Origin: Caulobacterales bacterium | GTDB taxonomy: Bacteria > Pseudomonadota > Alphaproteobacteria > Caulobacterales > Parvularculaceae | Assembly: GCA_020638525.1 (NCBI GenBank) | Contig: JACKIL010000017.1 | Location: 1-45,781, forward strand | Reading direction: 5' to 3' | Length of the DNA: 45,781 bases | Shown here: positions 16,978-25,319 of the stretch, in pieces | Numbering within the stretch: position 1 is the stretch's first letter | Layout: each line of letters starts with the position of its first letter | Notes under the pieces: model-generated | The model's input: the letters and a program-made list of their open reading frames with translations, nothing else | What the model was told of the DNA's origin: nothing | Database searches by the model: none | Translations under genes and position numbers: made by a program

Positions 16978-17670
16978 TCAGAAGGAAAACCTGACGCCGA
17001 TATCGACATGATGGCCATCGACGCTGGTGGCGACCGCCTGTCCGAGTTCTGTCACATGATCGACTGTGCCGGCGTCGAACCAGCGATACTGCGCCGTAAG
17101 CGCGAGCCGAGAGCTTACGCTGAGCGCGGCGCCCGCCATGACTTGCCAGGCGAATTCAGTCGCGCTGTCGTCGATATGGACGAACTTGTTGTCAGGCGCG
17201 ATCGCCGTGCCGGCGAACCGGAACCAGTCGATCTTCGCGACGCCGGCGCCGGCGCCGATGTAGGGCCGCAAGCGCGCGTCCGATCGGCCAAAATCGACAT
17301 AGGCGTTCGCCATGAAGCGGAGGATGTCGGTTTCGCCGTCCTGGGATAGCGTCGCCGTGAACGGTGACGTGATCTCAAACGAATCTGAGTCGTTCTCCGT
17401 CCGGCCGATTTCCGCCTCGACCCGAAATGTATCGCTGAGCCGATAACCGAGCGCGCCGTGACCGCCCCAGCCCGCGCCATGGTCGTTAATCGCCGTCAGG
17501 GTGAGGCCAGGCGCCGGCGCGTTTGCGATCGCCTGATCCGCCCCTCCCAGAAACGAAACCGTTCCGGCCGCCGCCGCATAAAACCGGCCGCCGCCTTCCC
17601 CCGCATGTGCGGCCCCTGTCGTAAGGGCCACGGCCATGCCCCCGGCGAGAACAAATCTACTTATGGTCAT
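16978..17670 (-). CDS. Outer-membrane beta-barrel protein (8-stranded OMP family)
   Basis: 230 residues from ATG 17670, with AAGGA 9 nt upstream. The signal peptide MTISRFVLAGGMAVALTT is cut near AAHA. The mature part has alternating beta strands in the small OMP_b-brl/OmpW style: GHGALGYRLSDTFRVEAEIG, ANAYVDFG, RPYIGAGAGVAKIDW, FAWQVMAGAALSVSSRLALT (as successive segments) and the C-terminus VDIGVRFSF with terminal Phe. By family it is an outer-membrane protein of adhesion, permeability or structural function. It is the first gene of the minus-strand exported cluster, and the regulator gene at 17878 diverges from it across 207 nt, so its promoter lies there. No ligand can be deduced. Confidence 0.88.
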   Translation of the reverse strand: MTISRFVLAGGMAVALTTGAAHAGEGGGRFYAAAAGTVSFLGGADQAIANAPAPGLTLTAINDHGAGWGGHGALGYRLSDTFRVEAEIGRTENDSDSFEITSPFTATLSQDGETDILRFMANAYVDFGRSDARLRPYIGAGAGVAKIDWFRFAGTAIAPDNKFVHIDDSATEFAWQVMAGAALSVSSRLALTAQYRWFDAGTVDHVTELGQAVATSVDGHHVDIGVRFSF

Positions 17671-17877
17671 CGGGAATGTCCTTCCGCCTAAAATCTGCAA
17701 GGACATTATTCCTATGGCGCAGCCGCCAAAGTCGCGGACGGCGCCCTGATCGTTTGCCGACCGAATGCCGACGAACTGGCGATTTTCCTCACGGCGGCGC
17801 CTTCTGAGGCGAGGCGTCCTCGTGTAACGTCCGCCCGCGAGCGCCTCTAGCGCGGCGCCTCATGGGGGCTGATTCAG

Positions 17878-19764
17878 ATGGCGTCCGAGAAGGACGATAT
17901 TGCGGCTCGGCCGGCGAACAATCTGGCCCCGATCGACTTGGCCGCGGAGCCGGATTTCCATTTGGGCGATCTTGTCGTGCGTCCATCGATCCGGTCTGTC
18001 CTGATCGACGGTAAAGAAGAGCGGATCGAGCCGCGCGTCATGCAAGTGCTTGTGGCGCTCGCCGGCGCTGGCGGCGAGACCGTTTCGCGGGATGCGCTCG
18101 TCTCGCGCTGCTGGAGCGGCGTCACGGTAGGCGACGACGCCATCGCGCGCGCAATCGCCAAAGTCCGTAAGCTTGGCGGGTTCGGCGGGGGAGCGCATTT
18201 CGTCGTGGACACGGTCCCCAGGGTCGGCTTTCGTCTGCAGCGCCAGCTCGGGGCGGCGCCGCTTCCTCGAACGGAGGCTTCGCAGCCCGGCGCCGTCCGA
18301 GCGCCCGATGCGCCTCAAACCCGCTTTATGCTCCTGGCGGCGGCCGCGGCGATCGCCGCTGTCATCGTTGGGCTTGGAGTGTTTCTCGTTTTGAAGCGCG
18401 AGCCGGCGGAACACGGCGCCGGCCGGGTTCTTGTTACGCCTTTCACCGCGACCGACGCAGACCCGGTCTCCGAACGCGTTGCACGAAACCTGACAGCGGC
18501 GGCGTTGCGCCGGATGGAAGGCTTCGCCATCGCGGACCACACTATCAACGAACCGTCACCGCGGGCTGACTTCAAGGTCAATGGCGCAGTCACGCGCGGA
18601 AATGACGAGGTCATCGTCTCGGCGCAAATTTTCGACAGCATGACGGGCCTCGTTCTATGGTCAGGCAAATTCGAGCAACCGCTCGATCGCGTAAACGGCG
18701 TGGAAGAACAGGTTGCGATTACGCTCTCGGCGACCTTGCGATGCGCTTTGGACGAATGGGCGCGCAATGACGGCGCGATGCCGCCTTCGGCGCTCTCACT
18801 TGTGCTGCAGACCTGCGAAGGCCTCGTGCTCCAAACGCGCGATGCGTTGGAGCCCGCTCGCGAATTGAAGCGCGCTTATCCGAATCTGACCGGCGCCAAC
18901 ACCTTGCTTGCCTTAGCCGCCGCCACATCCACGTTTCAGATTGAACACTCGACGTCTCGGCTGGCGGAATTGCGGGAGCTGACACGGCGAGCGGCAAGCG
19001 ACGCTCTGAAAGAAGACCCTTCGGATGCGAAAGCCATCACTTCACTCGCTTTCATCGCCGACACGCGCCTGGAGCGCGAGCAAAAACTGCGTGAAGCGCT
19101 CAGGATCAATCCTGACCTGCCTCCAGCGCTCGCAAACTATATCGGCCTGCTGCGCGATGTCGGCCGCGTGAAGGAAGCGCAGGAGTTGGGCGCCCGGGCT
19201 ATTCGCATGTCGGACCCGAGGCTCAATTCCAGCACGCCGCATGTCGTCTTCCTGAGCGCCATCCTCAACGATGAAGAGAGCGAGAACGAAGCGATCCGTA
19301 AATATGACGAGATTTATCCGGGGGCAGCGGAGAAATTGCGGTGGACAGTGGCGGTTTGGTGGCGCGACCCGGCGCTTGCCGTCGTACAATTGCCGCGGCT
19401 GGCGGAATCGCTGCAAGATAAATCAGGTGTCGCCTGTTTCGAAATAGTCCTCGCAAAGCTGGCCGCTGACGAGCAGCTAAATGCTCTTCCTACGGAGTGT
19501 GAGGGCCTCCCCAACCATTGGAAAGTTCGGCTTCTTGCGCGCATCGGCGATATTGACGGCGCTTATGAACTATTCCTGTCGCCAGAAAATCGGCCTGTTT
19601 ATCCGATGATCCTTTTCTATCCGGAGATGCGCGCCTTTCGCCGCGATGCACGTTTCCCGGCTGTCGTGAAAGATCTGGGACTCGTCGATTATTGGCGCAA
19701 GTCCGGAAACTGGCCGGACTTCTGCAGCGAACCCGACCTCCCATACGACTGCGCCCGAATGTGA
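17878..19764 (+). CDS. Membrane-anchored winged-helix regulator (CadC/ToxR type) with periplasmic TPR-like domain
   Basis: 628 residues. An OmpR/ToxR-type winged helix spans about 25-122 (FHLGDLVVRPSIRSVLIDG, EPRVMQVLVALA, SRDALVSRCW, VGDDAIARAIAKVRKLGG, PRVGFRL). A single transmembrane helix at about 150-173 (MLLAAAAAIAAVIVGLGVFLV as overlapping segments) follows a Pro/Ala linker. The periplasmic part opens with a TolB/FlgO-like fold (RVLVTPFTATDADPVSERVA, VNGAVTRGNDEVIVSAQIFD) and continues with helical TPR-like repeats to the end. By family it binds DNA while sitting in the inner membrane and responds to periplasmic signals. It lies divergently to the outer-membrane protein and the exported cluster, so regulating them is a reasonable inference. 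No operator repeat was seen in the 207-nt gap. Confidence 0.9.
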   Translation: MASEKDDIAARPANNLAPIDLAAEPDFHLGDLVVRPSIRSVLIDGKEERIEPRVMQVLVALAGAGGETVSRDALVSRCWSGVTVGDDAIARAIAKVRKLGGFGGGAHFVVDTVPRVGFRLQRQLGAAPLPRTEASQPGAVRAPDAPQTRFMLLAAAAAIAAVIVGLGVFLVLKREPAEHGAGRVLVTPFTATDADPVSERVARNLTAAALRRMEGFAIADHTINEPSPRADFKVNGAVTRGNDEVIVSAQIFDSMTGLVLWSGKFEQPLDRVNGVEEQVAITLSATLRCALDEWARNDGAMPPSALSLVLQTCEGLVLQTRDALEPARELKRAYPNLTGANTLLALAAATSTFQIEHSTSRLAELRELTRRAASDALKEDPSDAKAITSLAFIADTRLEREQKLREALRINPDLPPALANYIGLLRDVGRVKEAQELGARAIRMSDPRLNSSTPHVVFLSAILNDEESENEAIRKYDEIYPGAAEKLRWTVAVWWRDPALAVVQLPRLAESLQDKSGVACFEIVLAKLAADEQLNALPTECEGLPNHWKVRLLARIGDIDGAYELFLSPENRPVYPMILFYPEMRAFRRDARFPAVVKDLGLVDYWRKSGNWPDFCSEPDLPYDCARM

Positions 19765-19990
19765 GGATGTTGGGCTGAGACTGTCGGCGCCCGGCGGCGA
19801 CATGATCAGACCCGGCCTCTTCTTTCGAGATAGGAATTGTCTTCGACGCGTTTCATGGCGTCGACTATTGGTCCGCGATCTGGTCCCAGTTTGGTACCCG
19901 GATCCCGGCGAAAGCTCGCAAAGCGATGCAAGGGAAAGCCAGGTTTCCCTTCGCCTTCAATCCATTGTGCGTGGAGCCATTCGTGAAGAA
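19765..19990. other. Gene-poor gap beside tRNA-Asp with a coding-like trace
   Basis: This 226-nt stretch follows the regulator gene. One plus-strand frame from about 19822 reads like protein (FDAFHGVDYWSAIWSQFGTR, then KARFPFAFNPLCVEPFVKNG) and runs into the antisense of the tRNA gene without a start. It may be a fragment left by an integration or deletion at the tRNA 3' end. No family was recognised and no integrase is present. Confidence 0.25.
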
Positions 19991-20067
19991 TGGCGCGAGT
20001 GACGGGGCTCGAACCCGCGACCTCCGGCGTGACAGGCCGGCACTCTAACCAACTGAGCTACACCCGC
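19991..20067 (-). tRNA. tRNA-Asp (anticodon GTC)
   Basis: A 77-nt cloverleaf. The acceptor GCGGGTG (20067-20061) pairs with CACTCGC; the D stem is GCTC/GAGT. The anticodon stem CCGGC/GCCGG carries loop CTGTCAC (anticodon GTC). The T arm is GCGGG-TTCGAGC-CCCGT, the discriminator is G73, and CCA is encoded at 19993-19991. The GTC anticodon reads both Asp codons. Confidence 0.97.
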
Positions 20068-20425
20068 GCATCTTCCTTCAAGGCGACCGCCCTGAGGGAG
20101 TGCGCGGTTTATGCTAGCCGCTTTCCCCCGTCAAGGCGGTTTCGGGACCCTTCCTGCATATCCGGCGCCGGAACGCCGTTCGTTAACGAATTCAGGTCGC
20201 AAAAGACGATTTTTTAGGCCCTTTCGACCGCCCCGGGCCCCCTGCCGATTGTGAAAACTTCCCCAGTGCGGCGCACGCTCAAGGGATTGAACCCGGGCGC
20301 GTACGGTAGTCTGATGGCGGTGTCGACTTCAGTGGGACGCGGCGATTTCCATCGCGCGCCCAGGCAGCGATGGAACCTCCGCGCCGAAGGCGGGCGATGC
20401 GCCCGGCCTCAAGGGAGGACTTCAT
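20068..20425. other. Intergenic region between tRNA-Asp and the EF-G-like gene
   Basis: 358 nt that hold the tRNA-Asp promoter (20106-20134) and presumably that of the plus-strand EF-G-like gene. The rest is GC-rich with no gene, strong hairpin or repeat that I could recognise. Confidence 0.6.
20106..20134 (-). promoter_or_regulatory. Promoter of tRNA-Asp
   Basis: On the minus strand, TTGACG (20134-20129) and TAAACC (20111-20106) are separated by 17 nt, and the tRNA starts about 38 nt further on. The -35 is near consensus; the -10 is weaker. Confidence 0.6.
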
Positions 20426-22429
20426 ATGCCAAAAAAAGAATCCCCAGCCAGATGCGCCGTCTTTGTCGGCCCGCAAGGGACCGGCAAGACGACCCTAGTC
20501 ACGGCCCTCGCCATGCGAGCCGCGGGAGCAGCGCCCTCGCTTGATGCTGCTCCCGAGGCGAAAGAATTCGGCATGACGACAGACCCCAATCTTCTCCAGT
20601 GCGACTACCTCGGCGAGGCGTGGAGCTTCATCGACTGTCCCGGTTCGGTCGAGCTGATGCAGGCGAGCCTCGATGCGATGGAGGCGGCCGATATCGTCGT
20701 CCTTGTCGCCGAGCCTTCGCCCGATCGCGCGGCGGGGCTCGCGCCCTATTTCAAGTTTCTCGACGACAGGAACATTCCGCACGCCGTCTTCATCAACCGG
20801 CTCGAAGATGCGCAGGCGCGCGTTCGCGATATTCTCGAGGCCCTGCAGAGTTACTCTACGCGACCGCTGGTCCTGCGGCAGGCGCCGATGCGCGAGAACG
20901 ACAAGATCGTCGGCGCGATCGACCTCGTGAGCGAGCGCGCATGGCGCTATCGCGAGGGCGCGCAATCCGAGCTTATCGAAATTCCGGCCGGCGAAGTCGA
21001 CCGCGAGCACGAAGCGCGCGAAATGCTGCTCGACGCCGTCGCCGATTTTGACGACGCGCTCCTCGAACAGATCCTCGAAGACAAGACGCCGCCAAGCGCG
21101 GAGCTGTTCGCGCTGATGGGCAAGGAGCTTGCGGGCGATCTCGTCTCGCCGGTCTTTTTGGGCTCCGCCGCGCATGGGCACGGCCTGACGCGGCTTCTGA
21201 AGTTCCTTCGCCACGAAGCGCCCGACCCCGCCGCCGCAGCCGCGCGTCATGGCTATAACAAGCGTGGCGCGAATGTCGCCTCCGTCATCCGCACCATGCA
21301 TGTGCCGCACGCCGGCAAGATTTCGCTCGCCCGCGTCTGGAAAGGGGCGATCAAGGAAGGCGACACGATCGATGGCGGGCGCGCTTCGGGCCTTCTCTCC
21401 ATGAGCGGCGAAATTCGCAAGAAAGTCGACGCCGCACGCACGGGCGACCTCATCGGCCTGCCGCGCTTCGACAGCCTGGAGACCGGAGACGTCATCGCCG
21501 ACGGAAAGATCGAGAGAGCGAAGAAGGCCCGCGCGGGCGCGGCGCCCGTTTATTCGCTCGCCATCCGCGCGCGCAACGAACGCGATGACGTGAAGCTTTC
21601 GGCAGCGCTTGCAAAGCTTCTCGAAGAAGACGCTTCCCTTTCGACCGAGCGGCGCATCGACACGGGAGAGTTCATCCTGCGCGGACAGGGCGACATTCAT
21701 TTGCGCCTCTCCGCCGCGCGTCTCAAAAATCGCTTCAATGTCGAAATCGAAAGCGGAACGCCCAAGCCCTGCTATCGCGAAAGCATCCGCGGGACCGCCG
21801 ACCACCATTCGCGCCACAAGAAACAAAGCGGCGGGCACGGACAATTCGCGGACATCAAGGTGAAATTCCGCCCGCTCGCGCGCGGCGAAGGCTTCCGCTT
21901 CGATGAGACCATTCATGGCGGTGCGGTGCCTCGTCAGTTCATTCCGGCCGTTGAAGCAGGCGTGAAAGAGGGCCTCGTGCGCGGGCCGCTCGGCTTTCCT
22001 GTCGTCGACCTCGCCGTCACGCTCTATGACGGCCAGCACCACTCCGTCGATTCAAACGAAATGTCGTTCAAGCTTGCAGGCCGACAGGCTGTGCGCGACG
22101 CCCTGCCCGCCTGCGACCCGGTTCTGCTCGAGCCGATCTATCTCACCATCGTCCACACGCCGAGCGAGTATACGAACAAGGTGCACGGCGTCATTTCATC
22201 GAGGCGCGGGCAAATTCTCGGCTTTGACGCGCGAGACGGTTGGCCGGGCTGGGACAGCGTGACGGCGATGCTGCCCGAATCCGGCATTCAGGACCTCATC
22301 ATCGAACTCAGATCGCTGACGCAGGGCGCTGCAACGTTCGACGCGCGCTTCGACCATTATCAGGAGCTCTACGGCAAGGACGCCGAGCGAATTGTCGAAG
22401 AGCACCGAAGAAGGAGCGAAGCGGCCTGA
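20426..22429 (+). CDS. Elongation factor G-like GTPase (FusA-like paralogue)
   Basis: 667 residues, close to but shorter than canonical EF-G (~700). The GTPase domain shows G1 GPQGTGKTT (15-23) and G3 DCPG (70-73). The G4 NKxD is degraded to NRLED (124-128), so guanine specificity may be altered. Later domains align with EF-G: domain II (GKISLARVWKGAIKEGD), domain III (RGQGDIHLRLSAARLKNRF), domain IV (QSGGHGQFADIKVKFRPL) and domain V (GVISSRRGQILGFDARDG). Such divergent EF-G-like proteins exist in many alphaproteobacteria beside the true fusA; a role in ribosome recycling, stress or fidelity is possible but unassigned. The start ATG 20426 has AAGGGAGG upstream. It is followed by an unrelated membrane-protein gene, so it is probably monocistronic. 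Confidence 0.88.
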   Translation: MPKKESPARCAVFVGPQGTGKTTLVTALAMRAAGAAPSLDAAPEAKEFGMTTDPNLLQCDYLGEAWSFIDCPGSVELMQASLDAMEAADIVVLVAEPSPDRAAGLAPYFKFLDDRNIPHAVFINRLEDAQARVRDILEALQSYSTRPLVLRQAPMRENDKIVGAIDLVSERAWRYREGAQSELIEIPAGEVDREHEAREMLLDAVADFDDALLEQILEDKTPPSAELFALMGKELAGDLVSPVFLGSAAHGHGLTRLLKFLRHEAPDPAAAAARHGYNKRGANVASVIRTMHVPHAGKISLARVWKGAIKEGDTIDGGRASGLLSMSGEIRKKVDAARTGDLIGLPRFDSLETGDVIADGKIERAKKARAGAAPVYSLAIRARNERDDVKLSAALAKLLEEDASLSTERRIDTGEFILRGQGDIHLRLSAARLKNRFNVEIESGTPKPCYRESIRGTADHHSRHKKQSGGHGQFADIKVKFRPLARGEGFRFDETIHGGAVPRQFIPAVEAGVKEGLVRGPLGFPVVDLAVTLYDGQHHSVDSNEMSFKLAGRQAVRDALPACDPVLLEPIYLTIVHTPSEYTNKVHGVISSRRGQILGFDARDGWPGWDSVTAMLPESGIQDLIIELRSLTQGAATFDARFDHYQELYGKDAERIVEEHRRRSEAA

Positions 22430-22548
22430 GAACCACTGCGGCGGTCCCGAATCCGGTTCGCCTCACCGCATCCCCTGCGCCGCCGCATTGGTTTTAGCCG
22501 GCGAATAGGCCATAGTCTGCCCTCAGCGGAAAGAGCCGAGGGGGAACA

Positions 22549-23274
22549 ATGGCGAACGCAAGCAACATCACCGCGCCTGTCGCCTATGCGCGCTTCGCGG
22601 GGCTCAGCTACGCTGCGATCTTCGCACTCGCGATATATGCCAATTTCACCATTCTCGGCCCGCTGATCGAAGCGGGCGACCCGGCCGCGACGGCTGCGAA
22701 CATTGCGAGAGATGAAGGCCTCTTCCGGCGCGGCGTCGCCAGCTTTCTCGCCGTGCTCATCTTCGACGTCTTCGTTGCGTGGTCGCTCTATCTTCTGATG
22801 AAGCCGGTGAGCGCAAGTCTTTCGCTGCTGTCGGCGATCTTCCATCTCGTCTACACGACCGCGCATGTCGGCGTCGTGCTCAACCTCGTCAACGCCCTGC
22901 GGATCGCTGACTCGCCTCAGATCTATGCGTCCTTCTCGACGGAGCAGCTACAGGCGTTGAGCTATCATTTCCTCGCCGCGCATCAGGGCGGCTTCACGAT
23001 CACGCTCATCTTTTTCGGCGTGCATCTGCTCGTGCTTGGCTATCTCATCATCCGCTCGACATTCCTGCCGAGCCTTGTCGGCCTCATCGTCGCGGTCGCC
23101 GGCGCGGGATATGTCATCGACGCATTCGCCCCGCTGCTCTTCCCGAGTTACGCCGAAGCAGGCCTGTCGACATATGTCGTCATCCTGCCCGCGCTCGTCG
23201 GCGAAGGCGCGTTGACGCTGTGGCTTCTTATCCGCGGCGTCAATCGCAGAAAATGGCTTGAGGCCGCCGCCTAA
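22549..23274 (+). CDS. DUF4386 family membrane protein
   Basis: 241 residues with about six transmembrane segments (near 13-33, 62-82, 86-110, 140-160, 170-190 and 200-222). Family-like stretches are ARFAGLSYAAIFALAIYANF, SLYLLMKP and FFGVHLLVLGYLIIRS. This matches the DUF4386 family, whose function is unknown. The ribosome site GAGGGGGAA precedes ATG 22549. Its last 4 nt overlap the end of the convergently transcribed oxidoreductase gene, so the two transcripts collide. Confidence 0.85.
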   Translation: MANASNITAPVAYARFAGLSYAAIFALAIYANFTILGPLIEAGDPAATAANIARDEGLFRRGVASFLAVLIFDVFVAWSLYLLMKPVSASLSLLSAIFHLVYTTAHVGVVLNLVNALRIADSPQIYASFSTEQLQALSYHFLAAHQGGFTITLIFFGVHLLVLGYLIIRSTFLPSLVGLIVAVAGAGYVIDAFAPLLFPSYAEAGLSTYVVILPALVGEGALTLWLLIRGVNRRKWLEAAA

Positions 23275-24308
23275 GCCTTGTCCGGCCCGACGCGCACGAC
23301 GGCCTTGCCGAAGTTTTCGCCTTTGAAGAGACCGAGAAACGCGTCCGGCGCTTTTTCGAGCCCTTCATAGACGGACTCGCGGAACTTGATCTTGCCTTGT
23401 GCGAGAAGCGGAGCGACTTCGGCTGCGAATTGCGGCGCGAGATTGAAGTAGTTCGAAACGATGAAGCCCTGCATGAGGACACTGCGCGCGATGACATTGG
23501 CGATCGCCGCCGGCACGGGCTCCGCTTCCTTGGCATTGTACATTGAGATCATGCCGCACATCGCGATGCGCCCGAAAAAGGCGATGTTGTTGAGCGCAGC
23601 TTCGAAATGCATGCCGCCGACATTTTCGAAATAGCAGTTGATCCCGTTCGGCGCGGCTTCCGCGAGCGCTTTCGAAAGTTCGGCGGCGTTCTTGTAGTCC
23701 TTGTAATTGAGCGCGACATCAGCCCCGCCCTCTTTCAAGAGCCAGTCGCACTTTTCTTTCGAGCCGGCGGACGCAATCACGCGCGCGCCTTTGAGCTTTG
23801 CAAGCTGGCAGACAAGCGAGCCGACGGCGCCGGCCGCGCCTGAAACGAAAACCGTCTCGCCTGCTTGCGGCTTGAGTATCTGGTTGAGGCCCGACCAGGC
23901 GGTAAGTCCCGGCATGCCGAGCACGCCGAGATAGGCTGAAAGCGGCGCGAGTTTCGCATCGACTTTCTGCGCGACGCCGGCGGAGATCGTGGCATAGCTG
24001 CGCCATCCGCCCATGAAGCTGACGACATGATCGCCCGGCTTGAAACCATCGCTCTTCGATTCGATCACCTCACCGACGACGCCGCCGTCGAGCGGCGCAT
24101 CGAGAGAGAACGGCGGGATGTAGCTTTTGACATCGGGACGCATCCGCCCGCGCATGTAAGGGTCGACCGTCATCCAGATCGCGCGGATCTGCACCTCGCC
24201 ATCGCCGGGCGCCGGCGCCTCATAATCGCGAAGCTCAAACTCGTCTTTCCGCGGCAGGCCGTTTGGAAAGGACTTCAGATAGATCGCTTTTCCTTTGTGG
24301 GCAGGCAT
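23271..24308 (-). CDS. NADP-dependent MDR oxidoreductase (CurA/PTGR-like)
   Basis: 345 residues, a medium-chain dehydrogenase/reductase without structural or catalytic zinc ligands. It has the family's VDPYMRGRM near residue 50, GGVVGEVIESKSDGFKPGDHV (two adjoining pieces, ~75-95), the cofactor motif SGAAGAVGSLVCQLAKLKG (~155-173) and YFENVGGMHFEAALN. By family it reduces the double bond of alpha,beta-unsaturated ketones or aldehydes with NADPH (CurA, prostaglandin reductase, LTB4DH group). The start ATG 24308 has GAGGGAGAG upstream. It overlaps the end of the DUF4386 gene by 4 nt on the opposite strand. Soluble and cytoplasmic; the physiological substrate is not visible. Confidence 0.92.
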   Translation of the reverse strand: MPAHKGKAIYLKSFPNGLPRKDEFELRDYEAPAPGDGEVQIRAIWMTVDPYMRGRMRPDVKSYIPPFSLDAPLDGGVVGEVIESKSDGFKPGDHVVSFMGGWRSYATISAGVAQKVDAKLAPLSAYLGVLGMPGLTAWSGLNQILKPQAGETVFVSGAAGAVGSLVCQLAKLKGARVIASAGSKEKCDWLLKEGGADVALNYKDYKNAAELSKALAEAAPNGINCYFENVGGMHFEAALNNIAFFGRIAMCGMISMYNAKEAEPVPAAIANVIARSVLMQGFIVSNYFNLAPQFAAEVAPLLAQGKIKFRESVYEGLEKAPDAFLGLFKGENFGKAVVRVGPDKA

Positions 24309-24540
24309 CGTTCTCTCCCTCGTCTTTGCGCATCAACCTAGCGCTCCGCTTTTCCGCCGCAACAGGAGAGCGCAGCCGCCGGCCTCTCGCCCGATCACGC
24401 CTGCGTGCGCCCAAATTCGCCCTAATCTGCGCCCAAATCTCGCCTTGGACTGCGACGACAGTGGTTTTCAGGGTGCAAGACACGGGATTTTTGGGGCGAC
24501 TGGTTGCGTCTTCTTCGTCCCCTTTTGAAGGAGATCTGAA

Positions 24541-24909
24541 ATGAAAATGATGCTGATCGGAGTGGCGGGGCTCGCGCTTGCGGCCACAGGCTGCCAGTCG
24601 ACAGGCGAAGGCGCGCTTTACGGCGCGGCCCTCGGCGCAGCAGGCGGCGCAGTCGCCGGTGAAATCTTTGCGGGCAGCCCCGGCAAGGGCGCCGCTTACG
24701 GCGCGCTCATCGGCGCGGCTGTCGGCGCCTATGAAGGCTGCTCGCGCGCTGGAACATGCTTCGGCCGTGCGCGCGATCAAGGCCACCGTCGCTATGACCA
24801 CTATGAGCGCCGCTACTATTACGATGACCCCTATTACGGGGACACCTATTGGGAAGATGGCCAGTTCCGCGATTATGGCGACCGGCGCGGGCGCCCGCCG
24901 GGACGTTAA
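24541..24909 (+). CDS. Glycine-zipper lipoprotein with Tyr/Arg/Asp-rich tail
   Basis: 122 residues. A lipoprotein signal MKMMLIGVAGLALAATG is followed by Cys at ~18 and QSTGEGAL. Residues ~25-65 form a glycine zipper (GAALGAAGGAVAGEIFAG, AYGALIGAAVGAYEG), as in small outer-membrane-associated proteins that oligomerise in membranes. The tail is packed with Tyr, Arg and Asp (RRYDHYERRYYYDDPYYGD). An AAGGAGAT ribosome site precedes ATG 24541. It stands alone; the gap before it has a near-direct repeat of GCGCCCAAAT. The function is unknown; envelope-stress lipoproteins of this style are common. Confidence 0.82.
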   Translation: MKMMLIGVAGLALAATGCQSTGEGALYGAALGAAGGAVAGEIFAGSPGKGAAYGALIGAAVGAYEGCSRAGTCFGRARDQGHRRYDHYERRYYYDDPYYGDTYWEDGQFRDYGDRRGRPPGR

Positions 24910-24979
24910 TTCCTGAATTCGAGTCCCTCCCGGAAAGGTCGCCGCGTATTGCAGCCTGGGGGCCGGGAGCAGTCTGGGG

Positions 24980-25008
24980 GAACGGGCCCGCGTCATGCGG
25001 GCTCGTTC
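24980..25008. terminator. Hairpin terminator between convergent genes
   Basis: A 12-bp stem (24980-24991 with 24997-25008, one G-U pair) has loop GTCAT. It is followed on the plus strand by TCGTTATTTC. It lies between the lipoprotein gene and the convergent small membrane-protein gene and may serve both. Confidence 0.5.
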
Positions 25009-25049
25009 TCGTTATTTCATCCTGACACTGAGGAAGGCGCGCGAGGGGC

Positions 25050-25319
25050 CTAGCGGTCCACAGGCAGCGATTTCTTGCCCTTGCCTTTGCCCATCTGGGT
25101 GAGCGCGATCATCGTCATGGTCGGCACGAAGCCGTCCGCCTGCCCTGTCGGGTCCGCAAGCTCCCAGAAGGCGAAAAGCCCCGGCCAGCCCCACATGGCG
25201 ACGGCGCAAACGCCAAGGAAGAGATCGAACGCGATTTCAAAGCCCGGTATGCGCCCGATCGTGAAGTCCGCGACATCGAGGACGACGGCGACGACAAGCT
25301 TTGCAATCGCCGGGTTCAT
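25050..25319 (-). CDS. Small membrane protein, unknown function
   Basis: 89 residues from ATG 25319. Two hydrophobic segments (about 6-22 and 30-52, with FDLFLGVCAVAMWGWPGLFAF in part) are followed by a soluble tail with MGKGKGKKS. I do not recognise a family. The start codon overlaps the stop of the esterase gene as ATGA (25316-25319), so it is translationally coupled to it and probably forms a two-gene operon. A longer reading to 25412 would overlap the esterase gene by about 100 nt and is unlikely. Confidence 0.7.
   Translation of the reverse strand: MNPAIAKLVVAVVLDVADFTIGRIPGFEIAFDLFLGVCAVAMWGWPGLFAFWELADPTGQADGFVPTMTMIALTQMGKGKGKKSLPVDR

Noticed and set aside
20495..22042. A 515-codon minus-strand open frame
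   Set aside because: It is antisense to the well-supported EF-G-like gene.
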